A DNA stretch of 64,000 bases from JAGOUA01 sp964645655 (GTDB taxonomy: Bacteria; Patescibacteriota; Patescibacteriia; 2-12-FULL-60-25), in the NCBI GenBank assembly GCA_964645655.1, contig CAZXZS010000003.1, positions 220,997 to 284,996 on the forward strand. The letters run 5' to 3'. Within the stretch, counting starts at the first letter, position 1. Each line of letters opens with the position of its first letter. The notes below the pieces were generated by a model that was not told the origin of the DNA, did not search any database, and saw nothing but the letters and a program-made list of their open reading frames with translations. Positions 55,084 to 64,000 of the stretch are shown in pieces. Made by a program: the position numbers and the translations under genes.

Positions 55084-55864
55084 ATGCAAGGAAAAGGGGC
55101 GATGCGTTCGGTGCTCGCGGATCTCTTCGAGGACGAAGGTCAGGCCCGCCAGACGCTGGCTGCGGCGGAATCCCTGTGTGCGCAGTACGAGACGCTCGTC
55201 CTGCCCAATCTCGAGCGCGTCCAGGCCGACGCGCTGCGGCGGCTGCTCGACTCGGGCGGAGGGGTCTCCCTGCCGCGCGGTTCCGGGCCCGCCCTTCAGC
55301 GGGTGGCGGTACGGGTCGGCGTCACCTACGACCTCCTCGGTTGGGCGGTGGCACTCCGTTCGCGCCTCGATGCGAAGCTGCATGGCAAGCCCGACATCCG
55401 TGACAGGGAGGCGTTCATCGAGTCCTTTCGGGCCTGGTGCGGGGCTTCGACGGCGCGTGCGGCCGCATTGCTCGGCACGGCGGTCTGGGACCCGGCGGAA
55501 CGGACACCGTTCCTGATGGACGCCCGGAGCGGACGGACGTCCGCCGCCAGGGCAGCGGCGTTCCGCCTGCTTTCGTCCACGCACGAGCAGTTACGTCCAG
55601 CTTGCGCGTCACGCCGATGCGGGTGGGACGCTCAAGGAGCTCGACTGGTGGCTCGAGAATCGGACGCTCCTCGTTGGGGGAGAGCGCTTCTTCCTTGTCT
55701 GGAACCTGTCCGTTCGGGGCATCCTGCGCCCGGCGGATCCGCATGGTCGCCTGTCGTTGATTGGGGAATGGCGGCTCCATCGGCAAGCGCTTGCGACGAC
55801 GGGTCCCGATCGGTGCGTGCTGCTGCCGGATGCGTGGGAACTGGTGGATGGGTTGAATTCCTGA
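55084..55864 (+). pseudogene. Uncharacterised gene with an apparent +1 frameshift
   Basis: ATG 55084 has AAGGAGAG five bases upstream and a good promoter. The first frame is natural to about residue 170 (AARAAAFRLLSSTHEQ), then turns into Cys-, Arg- and Ser-rich sequence that runs through the terminator. The +1 frame becomes natural at about 55600 (SYVQLARHADAGGTLKELDW and on, with GGERFFLVWNLSVRGILRP) and stops at TGA 55862-55864, immediately before the terminator. Joined, they give a soluble protein of about 260 residues. One extra base near 55585-55610, real or from sequencing, or programmed slippage would explain it. No family is recognised. Confidence 0.65.
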
Positions 55865-55883
55865 GCGGCCTGGCCGCTTTTTT
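55864..55883 (+). terminator. Intrinsic terminator
   Basis: GCGGCC / GGCCGC stem then TTTTTT, directly after the TGA of the shifted frame. Confidence 0.85.
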
Positions 55884-56006
55884 GATTTTATGAGCGGAGC
55901 TCGCGGAATGCCTGATCGATTTGGCATCGATTCCCGCCGATCACCGGGAAGAGGCGGATAGAAAAGGTACCCGTGTGTGCTGTGCCCGTGCTATTCTGAG
56001 GGGGCT

Positions 56007-57530
56007 ATGTCTGAGATGCGAAACCCGCGAGAGGTACTGAAACTCGAGCCGCATGCGTCTTCTGTCGAGCGTAAAGCGCCGTCACCTGAGATCATGCGCA
56101 TTACCGAGCAGATGACGCAAGCGTGCACGTTCGCCGTTCTTGAGGAGGATGATCAGCGGCGGTCGGTCGATGCCGAGCGGCCATCGTACGGATCTTCGGA
56201 ACCCGTTCCTGACCGCTCTGAAGATCGCGCAAAAGAGCTGATGGCGACGCCTGAATTCGCCGCCTGTGCCAAAGCGTTTCAGGAGGGCGCGACGCAAGGG
56301 CTCGCGGACGGACGTCAGAAATATCCCCTCACCCCGCATTCATTCGGCGAGGCGGCCTTGGCGATGGAGGGTCTTCCGGGCGCCGACACCTTCTTCAAGC
56401 GGGCGCTGATGGTCGCCTCCATGCCGAAGATCGTTGAACTCACCCGCGCATGGCAGCAACGTCAAAATTCAGGGGTCTTGCACGGGGCGTCGGATGAGAT
56501 GCCGCGGGATATCCAAGTTGAGCTACATCGCGCGGCCCGGGAAGCGGCGGAAGATTGCCATACCCGTGGTCCCCACCTGCCGGCGGCACGGTTCGTAGTT
56601 GGTGTCATGCGTGCGGCTGAGCGACGCGAAGCGACCCCTGTCGGAGCCCTGGAGGAAGTCGTGAGCGAGTATCTCGCTGACCGTGCGCAAGATGTTGGCG
56701 GCCGGCGGCTATCCCTTGCGAATTTAGAGATGCATGATCCGAAGCGGGCAAATCAACTTTTGAAGTTAGCGGCTTCCCTTATCCACGAGGCGCGCGGATA
56801 TGTCGGGGCGCAACCGCCTTTTATCGATGCGCGCAGCCGTCAGCAGGTTGCGATGTTATTGGAGCGGCATGGGTTGACGGAGCACGATCTGCTTCCTGGG
56901 GAGGCATACGGGGCTGGCTTGAATAAAGCCGAGAAGGACGGAATGCGTATCCGTCGCAGCCTGGCGGAAAACAAGGCGCAAGAGCAAGAAGTGAAAGCGC
57001 TTGAAGCTCGTCGCCAGAAACTGCAGGGAGCCTTCAACGAGTTGAGCGCCTCTCTTTCCGAAACGGAAAAACGGGGCCAGCGTGCCCAGAGGGACGTGCT
57101 AGATCGGTACGCGGCACAGGCGCGTATCGATCATTCGGGTTCCGCAGAGACGCGGCCTGAATTGACGAACCAGCGAAACATCGAGAGCTTGACTCGCGAG
57201 TTGGACGAGGCCCGCGCATGGCTCAAGCAGGCGACCCGTGAGGCGCGGCCACGCGTTGAGGCGCGGATCAAGGGGTTGGAAGAGGAGCTGATCAGGCTAT
57301 ATGACGCCTCGAACCGCGAATTCAATCAGGCATACTACGACGCATATCGAGGTGATCTCCAGGCCCGGCGCCGCAAAGACGTGTCGAGGGGGCTCGCTTC
57401 CGCCATCGATGCGGCACGGCAACAGCAACAGGCCGCCGAAGCCCGGACACATCGCTCGACGCATGCGCACCGCCAGGACCAGCTTCGAGAGCGATGGCTG
57501 GGGTCGTTTCCATCCGAAACGAGGATGTGA
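56007..57530 (+). CDS. Uncharacterised large charged helical protein
   Basis: Predicted 507 residues, soluble, no signal. The first 280 residues are helical with scattered hydrophobic positions. From about residue 310 to 470 it is strongly charged and coiled-coil-like (RRQKLQGAFNELSASLSETE, NIESLTRELDEARAWLKQAT). The tail is Gln/Arg/His-rich. TATTCT (55992-55997) ends 9 nt before ATG 56007, giving a leader of about 2 nt, although GAGGGGG also precedes the start. It belongs in style with the charged proteins at the left edge, 15851, 41170 and 42367. Function unknown. Confidence 0.65.
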   Translation: MSEMRNPREVLKLEPHASSVERKAPSPEIMRITEQMTQACTFAVLEEDDQRRSVDAERPSYGSSEPVPDRSEDRAKELMATPEFAACAKAFQEGATQGLADGRQKYPLTPHSFGEAALAMEGLPGADTFFKRALMVASMPKIVELTRAWQQRQNSGVLHGASDEMPRDIQVELHRAAREAAEDCHTRGPHLPAARFVVGVMRAAERREATPVGALEEVVSEYLADRAQDVGGRRLSLANLEMHDPKRANQLLKLAASLIHEARGYVGAQPPFIDARSRQQVAMLLERHGLTEHDLLPGEAYGAGLNKAEKDGMRIRRSLAENKAQEQEVKALEARRQKLQGAFNELSASLSETEKRGQRAQRDVLDRYAAQARIDHSGSAETRPELTNQRNIESLTRELDEARAWLKQATREARPRVEARIKGLEEELIRLYDASNREFNQAYYDAYRGDLQARRRKDVSRGLASAIDAARQQQQAAEARTHRSTHAHRQDQLRERWLGSFPSETRM

Positions 57531-57554
57531 AGGCCTTCATCGCACCACCTTTAT

Positions 57555-57577
57555 CAAAAAACGTAAGGGTTTTTTGC
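57555..57577 (+). terminator. Weak intrinsic terminator
   Basis: AAAAAAC / GTTTTTT stem with a 6-nt loop. It is AT-only apart from the closing pair. Confidence 0.45.
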
Positions 57578-57586
57578 CATTGCTGA

Positions 57587-57632
57587 TAAAAAAACCGGGG
57601 AGCGGAAGCCGTGTGGCGTTCCGCATCCCCGT
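57587..57632 (-). terminator. Intrinsic terminator
   Basis: Long stem on the minus strand, ACGGGGA-GCGGAA-GCC paired with GGC-TTCCGC-TCCCCGG (small mismatches), then TTTTTTT. Confidence 0.85.
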
Positions 57633-58574
57633 TCAGCCCGCGACCGTCTCGATCGTGGCCATGTCGTCGGCGCGCTTCTCGTCGAAGTCGCGGGCGATGG
57701 CCGCGAACAGCTCCTTGAGGCGTTCCAGCTCGCGCTTCTGCCGCGCCTCGTCCTTGGCCCCGTGCCAGGTGCTCCCGGCGTACGAGAGCGACGCGTGGGT
57801 GAGGCGCAGGTCGTTGACGATGCCCTTCCAGGCGCGCCGCAGCCCCCGCTTGTAGCAGCGGTAGACGTGCAGCGACAGCGGCGCGATCACCGCCACGATG
57901 GGGAGGAGGGCCGTCACCAGCGCCAGCGCGAGGAGGAAGCAGATGCTGGCGAAGATCCGCACGACGAGCCCCGCGAGGGTCCAGGGGCTCACGTCGCCCT
58001 CGAAGAGCCCGTCCTCCTTGCCGCTCCAGATGAACCGGAACGAGCGCCAGATCAGGAACGGGGCGTGCAGGAGGCAGAGCGCGAGCTCCGCCGGCCCCTC
58101 GATGGCCGTCCCGACGAAGCCCGAGACCACCGACTTGATCGCGGGCACCAGCGGGATCTCGTAGGGCGTCTCGCCGTCCTCGAGGTTCGGCGGGAGGTAG
58201 TGGCCGAACTTGGGCATGGCCGCGCTGAGCAGCGCGCTGGCATCCGAGACCCCCTTCCAGGCCTTCTCGATGCCCTTCAAGGGGTTTCCGTCGGTGGTGA
58301 AGGTCGTGATGAAGGCCGCCCCCGCCCCGTAGGCGGTGCCGGCCACGACCACGAGTGCCGGGGCGGCCGCGATCGCGATCGGCATCGTGGCCAGGCAGAC
58401 GCCCTTGAGGTTCGGGCCGAGGCGCGGGGTCCGGACCGTCACGCGGACCGTGTTGTACGCGGCCTTCGGCCAGTGCCGGAGGGCCGGCACCGACCGGGCG
58501 AGCCCGACGGCCGCGCCCACGGGAATGGAGGCGGTGGCCAGGCAGAGGTTGGCGAGGAGACGGATCGGATTCAT
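57633..58574 (-). CDS. Uncharacterised membrane protein
   Basis: 313 residues with about four or five hydrophobic segments (LCLATASIPVGAAVGLA, LATMPIAIAAAPALVVVAG, ASICFLLALALVTALLPIVAV) and a basic, helical C-terminal domain of about 80 residues (WHGAKDEARQKRELERLKEL). ATG 58574 has AAGGAG seven bases upstream. It has a good promoter (58631-58660) and a strong terminator, so it is monocistronic. No family is recognised. Confidence 0.65.
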   Translation of the reverse strand: MNPIRLLANLCLATASIPVGAAVGLARSVPALRHWPKAAYNTVRVTVRTPRLGPNLKGVCLATMPIAIAAAPALVVVAGTAYGAGAAFITTFTTDGNPLKGIEKAWKGVSDASALLSAAMPKFGHYLPPNLEDGETPYEIPLVPAIKSVVSGFVGTAIEGPAELALCLLHAPFLIWRSFRFIWSGKEDGLFEGDVSPWTLAGLVVRIFASICFLLALALVTALLPIVAVIAPLSLHVYRCYKRGLRRAWKGIVNDLRLTHASLSYAGSTWHGAKDEARQKRELERLKELFAAIARDFDEKRADDMATIETVAG

Positions 58575-58630
58575 GGGGGGCTCCTTGGCTGGCTTCGCGG
58601 GGAGGGTGGATGGGTCCTACGAAGCGCGTT

Positions 58631-58660
58631 AGCCTAGCACGGAACGCGGCCTTTTGTCAA
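58631..58660 (-). promoter_or_regulatory. Promoter of the membrane protein at 57633
   Basis: TTGACA, 18-nt spacer, TAGGCT on the minus strand. Confidence 0.75.
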
Positions 58661-58760
58661 GGCTTTGGCTGTGAAGTGATTTTAAGCGAAGGTATTGCCG
58701 GCCATTCAATTCGCCCTGAACAAGCGCGAGCCCGGTAAGGAGCACATGCTTCACGGGTAC

Positions 58761-58786
58761 AAAAAACTCGCCTTTAGGAGCGAGTC
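58761..58786 (-). terminator. Intrinsic terminator after tRNA-Leu
   Basis: ACTCGC / GCGAGT stem on the minus strand with an 8-nt loop, then TTTTTT. Confidence 0.85.
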
Positions 58787-58792
58787 TTTCCC

Positions 58793-58877
58793 TGGTGGGC
58801 GGAGAGAGACTTGAACTCTCATGCCTTGCGGCGCCAGCTCCTAAGGCTGGTGTGTCTGCCAATTTCACCATCCGCCC
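58793..58877 (-). tRNA. tRNA-Leu (anticodon UAG)
   Basis: Minus strand. Acceptor GGGCGGA / TCCGCCC, anticodon stem CCAGC / GCTGG with loop CTTAGGA and anticodon TAG at 58841-58843. Long variable arm, T arm with GAGAG-TTCAAGT-CTCTC, and an encoded CCA end. It reads CUN-type codons, mainly CUA. Confidence 0.97.
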
Positions 58878-58950
58878 GTGGCCGCATCCTAGCATGGAAG
58901 CGTGGTTTCGCAAGCGATATCCTTTTTCTAGGCGGTTTCTCTTTGGGATG

Positions 58951-58972
58951 AAAAAACTCGCGGTTCAGCGAG
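58951..58972 (-). terminator. Intrinsic terminator
   Basis: CTCGC-TGAACC-GCGAG stem on the minus strand, then TTTTTT. It overlaps the 3' end of the gene at 58965. Confidence 0.85.
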
Positions 58973-59309
58973 AGGGGGGATCGGGCGGTGGGGGGAGCGC
59001 GCCGCACGGGCGATCCACGATCGCCGGGGGTACGTAGAGATGCCCGCAGGCCGCGAGCTGCGCGAACAGGCGCTTCTTGGCCGCTTCCAGGTCTTCGACC
59101 TTCCAGCGCCCCGGCAGTCCCGCGATGAAATGCGCCGGATTCGCATCCAGCAGGTCGCAGAGCCGCGTCGCGGTCGCCGTCGCCCGCGGCACCCGCATCA
59201 CGAGCGCGAAGAGTCCGGGCGGGATGCGGAGCCCGAGATCGCTCGTGACCGTCCCGAAGTCACCGGGAACCGGGACGAGCTGCCCGTCCGGAATGAGCGT
59301 CAGTTCCAT
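58965..59309 (-). CDS. Uncharacterised small soluble protein
   Basis: 114 residues. It starts MELTLIPDGQLVPVPGDFGT and has a helical middle (WKVEDLEAAKKRLFAQLAAC) and a Pro-rich tail. ATG 59309 is chosen because AAGGAGG lies about nine bases upstream. An ATG at 59318 would directly abut that site. It has a good promoter (59335-59363) and a terminator. No family is recognised. Confidence 0.6.
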   Translation of the reverse strand: MELTLIPDGQLVPVPGDFGTVTSDLGLRIPPGLFALVMRVPRATATATRLCDLLDANPAHFIAGLPGRWKVEDLEAAKKRLFAQLAACGHLYVPPAIVDRPCGALPPPPDPPSR

Positions 59310-59334
59310 GCGCGTCATCCTCCTTCTTGGGGAG

Positions 59335-59363
59335 AGAATCCCATATTTTCCCCATTTTGTCAA
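59335..59363 (-). promoter_or_regulatory. Promoter of the gene at 58965
   Basis: TTGACA, 17-nt spacer, GATTCT on the minus strand. Confidence 0.7.
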
Positions 59364-59389
59364 GCAAAAAGACCCGATTTTTATGGCTA

Positions 59390-59418
59390 AAAAAGAAAAA
59401 AGCCTCGTCTTGCGAGGC
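59390..59418 (-). terminator. Intrinsic terminator of the thymidine-kinase-like gene
   Basis: GCCTCG-CAAGA-CGAGGC stem on the minus strand, then TTTTTTCTTTTT. Confidence 0.9.
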
Positions 59419-59423
59419 CAGCC

Positions 59424-60107
59424 TCACGCGTCCGGCAGCTCGTGGCACCCGAAACACCGCGGTTCGTAGGTGTACTTCGGCGCTTCCTTCCCCTCGCCCA
59501 GCTTCTCGACCAGTAGCGCCGGCTCCGTGCGCGGGACGGGCTTGCCTTCGCAGAGCCGCTGCGTCAGCGTCGCGCCCTCCCGCCGGCAGCGGCTACAGAT
59601 CGCCGTCAGCTGCTTCCGTCGCACGCGCGGATCGATCAGGAGCCGTGCCACCAGCGGGAAGGGGTTGAGCGCGAAGTCCGCGTCGAGCCCCGCGAGGAAC
59701 AGGGCGCTTCCTTTTTCCGCCAGGCGCAGCAGCGTGTGGTGTATCCAGATCGCCTCGTCGACGCTCGGCTGCCGCGGGTCTTCACCCGCCTCACCGACTC
59801 CGAGGAAGTGGATCTCGTCGATCCCGATGATCGCCGGTGTGCCGATGTACCGCTCCAGCGCTGCCACCACGCCCGGCACGTTCCCCGGCAGGACCAGCGC
59901 TTCCACCCCGCCGTTACCCACGCGCGAACGCACTCCCTTGTCGCGCACGTCCCACGGCGGCTTGAGGAAGATCAGCGGCTGTCCCCGATCCTCGCGCGCG
60001 TGCCAGCGCCGATTCGCCGCCGCGAGCAGCTGGTTGCTCTTCTCCGAGCACATCGGTCCGCAGTGCAGAATCACCGGATCCAGACACCTTCGGTTCCCAT
60101 TCGTCAT
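59424..60107 (-). CDS. Thymidine kinase (TK1)-like protein with altered P-loop
   Basis: 227 residues with the plan of TK1-type thymidine kinases. A P-loop-like CGPMCSEKSNQLL is at residues 16-28. The Mg-binding IIGIDEIHFLG (D97, E98) and GLDADFALNPFPLVARLL follow. The zinc-binding pairs are C171/C174 (AICSRCRREG) and C218/C221 (CFGCH), and LTQRL is also present. In the P-loop the Gly before Lys is Glu (SEKS instead of SGKS), which is unusual for an active kinase. ATG 60107 is fixed by GGAGGG eight bases upstream. The long frame upstream is antisense noise. It follows the gene at 60218 in the same direction, with a terminator between. Confidence 0.8.
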   Translation of the reverse strand: MTNGNRRCLDPVILHCGPMCSEKSNQLLAAANRRWHAREDRGQPLIFLKPPWDVRDKGVRSRVGNGGVEALVLPGNVPGVVAALERYIGTPAIIGIDEIHFLGVGEAGEDPRQPSVDEAIWIHHTLLRLAEKGSALFLAGLDADFALNPFPLVARLLIDPRVRRKQLTAICSRCRREGATLTQRLCEGKPVPRTEPALLVEKLGEGKEAPKYTYEPRCFGCHELPDA

Positions 60108-60174
60108 GCGTGTTCCCTCCGCGCCGCATGGTACGGAACGCGTTCGCGTCTCGGCAAGCGGCCGCTGTGGACGA

Positions 60175-60213
60175 CGAAAAAGAAAAGACCGCCACCCAGT
60201 CCGGGTCGCGGTC
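60175..60213 (-). terminator. Intrinsic terminator between the 60218 gene and the kinase-like gene
   Basis: GACCGC-ACCC / GGGT-GCGGTC stem with a small internal bulge on the minus strand, then TTTTCTTTTT. Confidence 0.85.
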
Positions 60214-60217
60214 CCGT

Positions 60218-60964
60218 TCAGCCGTCCCGCAGCGCCGCCTCCGCCTCCCGCATGCCGGCACGGAGGTCGTCGTCCGCATCCGGATGCGCCTCGATCGGGT
60301 CGATCGCCACGCGCACGCGCGTCGCCTCGTCGGCCAGCCCGAGCGCCTTGAAGATCCCTTCCCCCAGCTCCCGGCGCGCTTCCGATGCCTGCGTACGCCG
60401 CATCAGCTCGATGACCTCGGCGCCGCGCTCCAGCCGCGCCCGCACCGCTCGGAGCTTCGTGAGGATCTCCGCCCGGTTCGCCAGCGGCGCCCGCATTCCC
60501 AGTTCCGTCGCCTTGTCGCGTTGCTCGAGCAGCTCCACGAGCTCGTTGAACCCTACGACCAGGAGCAGCAGCCGGTACGCGTACGCTTCTCCGCCCGTTT
60601 CCTTCACGAGCGACTCCGGCATCTCCCCGCGCCTGACCAGGTCTTGCCGTCGCGTCAGTTGCCGCTTCCATCGGATGAAGAGTCCCATGCCGATGACGCC
60701 GGCGAAGAAGACCGCGATCAGCAGCCCCAACTCTGAGGCGCGGTGCAGGCACGCGATCCCTTTCTCGATCTCCTCGCGATGATCCCGATACGCCAGCGTC
60801 AGGGCGATCGCCGGGACCGCTATCGATGCGGCACCCAAGGGGCCCGCCATGGACGCACGCCCTTCACGTCTCTGTCCCGTGGGGTCAAACCACGTTCTCA
60901 GTGCGTAGTCATTGGTCCAGGGCCCATCCGTACGAAGACGCTCGATCTGTTTTTCGTTCCCCAT
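60218..60964 (-). CDS. Uncharacterised protein with two membrane segments and a long cytoplasmic helix
   Basis: 248 residues. Two membrane segments (GAASIAVPAIALTLAYRD and LGLLIAVFFAGVIGMGLFI, about residues 44-95) are followed by a charged helical domain of about 150 residues (EILTKLRAVRARLERGAEVI). The plan is like the gene at 28261, which also has two membrane segments and a helical C-terminal region, but sequence similarity is not obvious. ATG 60964 has GGAGGAAGG upstream and a good promoter at 60995-61023. Function unknown. Confidence 0.65.
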   Translation of the reverse strand: MGNEKQIERLRTDGPWTNDYALRTWFDPTGQRREGRASMAGPLGAASIAVPAIALTLAYRDHREEIEKGIACLHRASELGLLIAVFFAGVIGMGLFIRWKRQLTRRQDLVRRGEMPESLVKETGGEAYAYRLLLLVVGFNELVELLEQRDKATELGMRAPLANRAEILTKLRAVRARLERGAEVIELMRRTQASEARRELGEGIFKALGLADEATRVRVAIDPIEAHPDADDDLRAGMREAEAALRDG

Positions 60965-60994
60965 AGCCTTCCTCCGGTTTTGAAGCGATGGATA

Positions 60995-61023
60995 AGCATA
61001 GCGCTTTCATCGTGATTTGTCAA
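60995..61023 (-). promoter_or_regulatory. Promoter of the gene at 60218
   Basis: TTGACA, 17-nt spacer, TATGCT on the minus strand. Confidence 0.8.
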
Positions 61024-61053
61024 CTGGAATGACCTCTTTCCCGTGCAAAATGC

Positions 61054-61524
61054 CTAGCGATGGTACGCCTTCCCCCGCAAGATCGCCTGTGCCCGATACA
61101 GCTGCTCCAACAGCACGATCCGAGCCAAGATGTGCGGCATCGTGTGTTTTCCCAGGGAAATAACCGCATCCGCCTCCCGTCGCAGGTCCGGATCCAACCC
61201 GTTCGCCCCACCCAGCAAAAACGTCACCGGCGCCCCACGTCCACCGACTTTTTCTAAGAAACCTGCCCATTCCTGCGAATCCAGTGCCCGTCCGCCTTCG
61301 TCCAGGGCCACCAAAACGCACGGTTTCTTGAACCTTTTTCGCATCTGTTCGGCTTCCCGCGCCCGTATCCGCTCGACCGGGACCGTCGGCGACTCCCGTT
61401 CGTCGGGGATTTCGCTCAATTCGACCCGTGCGAACGGCCGGATCCGTTCCAGATATTGGGAAATCGCCGCTTTTTGCCAAGCTTCCTGGGCCCCGCCCGC
61501 GGCAATGACATGGATCATCTGCAT
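61054..61524 (-). CDS. rlmH: 23S rRNA pseudouridine-1915 N3-methyltransferase
   Basis: 156 residues, full length for RlmH (YbeA), a SPOUT-class enzyme that methylates a pseudouridine in helix 69 of 23S rRNA. The SAM knot contains VALDEGGRALDSQEWAGFLE and VTFLLGGANGLD. The conserved C-terminus is LLEQLYRAQAILRGKAYHR. TATACA (61531-61536) is exactly 6 nt before ATG 61524, so the mRNA is leaderless. It is divergent from the 23S rRNA gene that it is predicted to modify. Confidence 0.95.
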   Translation of the reverse strand: MQMIHVIAAGGAQEAWQKAAISQYLERIRPFARVELSEIPDERESPTVPVERIRAREAEQMRKRFKKPCVLVALDEGGRALDSQEWAGFLEKVGGRGAPVTFLLGGANGLDPDLRREADAVISLGKHTMPHILARIVLLEQLYRAQAILRGKAYHR

Positions 61525-61563
61525 ATCCTGTGTATAACCCATTTCACCCTTTATTTAAAGCCC

Positions 61564-61592
61564 TTGACAAGCCTTTGGGGGTTCTATACAAT
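61564..61592 (+). promoter_or_regulatory. Promoter of the 23S rRNA gene
   Basis: TTGACA, 17-nt spacer, TACAAT, about 295 nt upstream of the mature 23S. No 16S gene or spacer tRNA lies between. Confidence 0.85.
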
Positions 61593-61598
61593 CTCACC

Positions 61599-61887
61599 AC
61601 CTTAGAAAAAGCCAGAGCCCAGAGAGAAAGCCACAGGCCGCATCCGATCGCCTCGATCGAGTCCCGCCTGTGTCTGTCTCCGCCACCCCCGAGGAACCGC
61701 GTAGGCGACCCTTGGTATGGCCGGTAGCATGGACCGCCGCTTCACAACTGAAGAAAGTAACATATCAGTAATAGATATGTGCAAGGCATCGGTATGGTGC
61801 GCGCAATCGCGCCATACTCGATTTGCAATGCAGTACACCAAGGTAAATTCCCCGTCCGCTGATCTTGATGATCAGAGTCCGGATGGG
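61599..61887 (+). other. Transcribed leader of the 23S rRNA
   Basis: No gene. It contains strong local hairpins: ACATATC / GATATGT (about 61758-61782), GTATGGTGCG / CGCGCCATAC (about 61793-61818, extended by ATCG / CGAT) and CTGATC / GATCAG (about 61858-61876). These may take part in rRNA processing. Confidence 0.5.

Positions 61888-64000
<2,113 letters not shown>

Overview
The window is GC-rich bacterial chromosome using the standard code: UGA serves as a normal stop, and rpoB and rpoC are intact. Several traits suggest a Patescibacteria/CPR-like lineage, but this is inference, not proof. They are an unlinked 23S rRNA gene with its own promoter and enlarged domain I helices, a small secreted protein of the VFPN/WYS type common in Patescibacteria, an RpoC with an N-terminal coiled-coil insertion, many genes of unknown function, and many apparently leaderless genes.

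Layout. 1-2,157: an unknown charged protein running off the left edge and a sugar-type solute-binding lipoprotein. 2,319-7,965 (minus): five uncharacterised genes behind one near-consensus promoter, with a leader of about 590 nt. 8,012-15,760: rpoB-rpoC from a divergent promoter. 15,793-24,570: unknown exported proteins, a three-lipoprotein operon, YebC, and a large membrane protein. 24,632-24,857: a stand-alone structured RNA unit. 25,093-26,474: an O-antigen-ligase-like protein and tRNA-Ser(CGA). 26,560-27,630: an AT-richer insert beside the tRNA carrying an abortive-infection gene. 27,673-43,426: VOC protein, SPFH lipoprotein, TfoX-N, GT4 glycosyltransferase, YgjP metallopeptidase, MscS-like channel, a cytochrome b5/DoxX pair, a Cys-rich repeat protein, a flavoprotein of the geranylgeranyl reductase type, and two paralogous Arg-rich proteins. 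43,446-46,609: an Fe-S module (Rrf2 regulator, IscS, IscU-like scaffold, ferredoxin). 46,650-49,821: a Trm11-like methyltransferase and two membrane-anchored hexapeptide-repeat proteins. 50,320-51,724: rpsF-ssb-rpsR. 53,316-54,967: EpmA and EF-P. 55,033-61,023: unknown genes, tRNA-Leu(UAG), and a thymidine-kinase-like protein. 61,054-64,000: rlmH divergent from the 23S rRNA gene, which runs off the right edge.

Two expression styles are visible. Many housekeeping-type genes have a -10 hexamer only 6-11 nt before the start codon, so their mRNAs should be leaderless or nearly so. A second set, mostly unknown, membrane or lipoprotein genes, has near-perfect TTGACA-N16-18-TAnnnT promoters, strong AAGGAG ribosome sites and individual terminators. 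No CRISPR array, insertion sequence, integrase or prophage was found. Promoters, terminators and start choices were read by eye.
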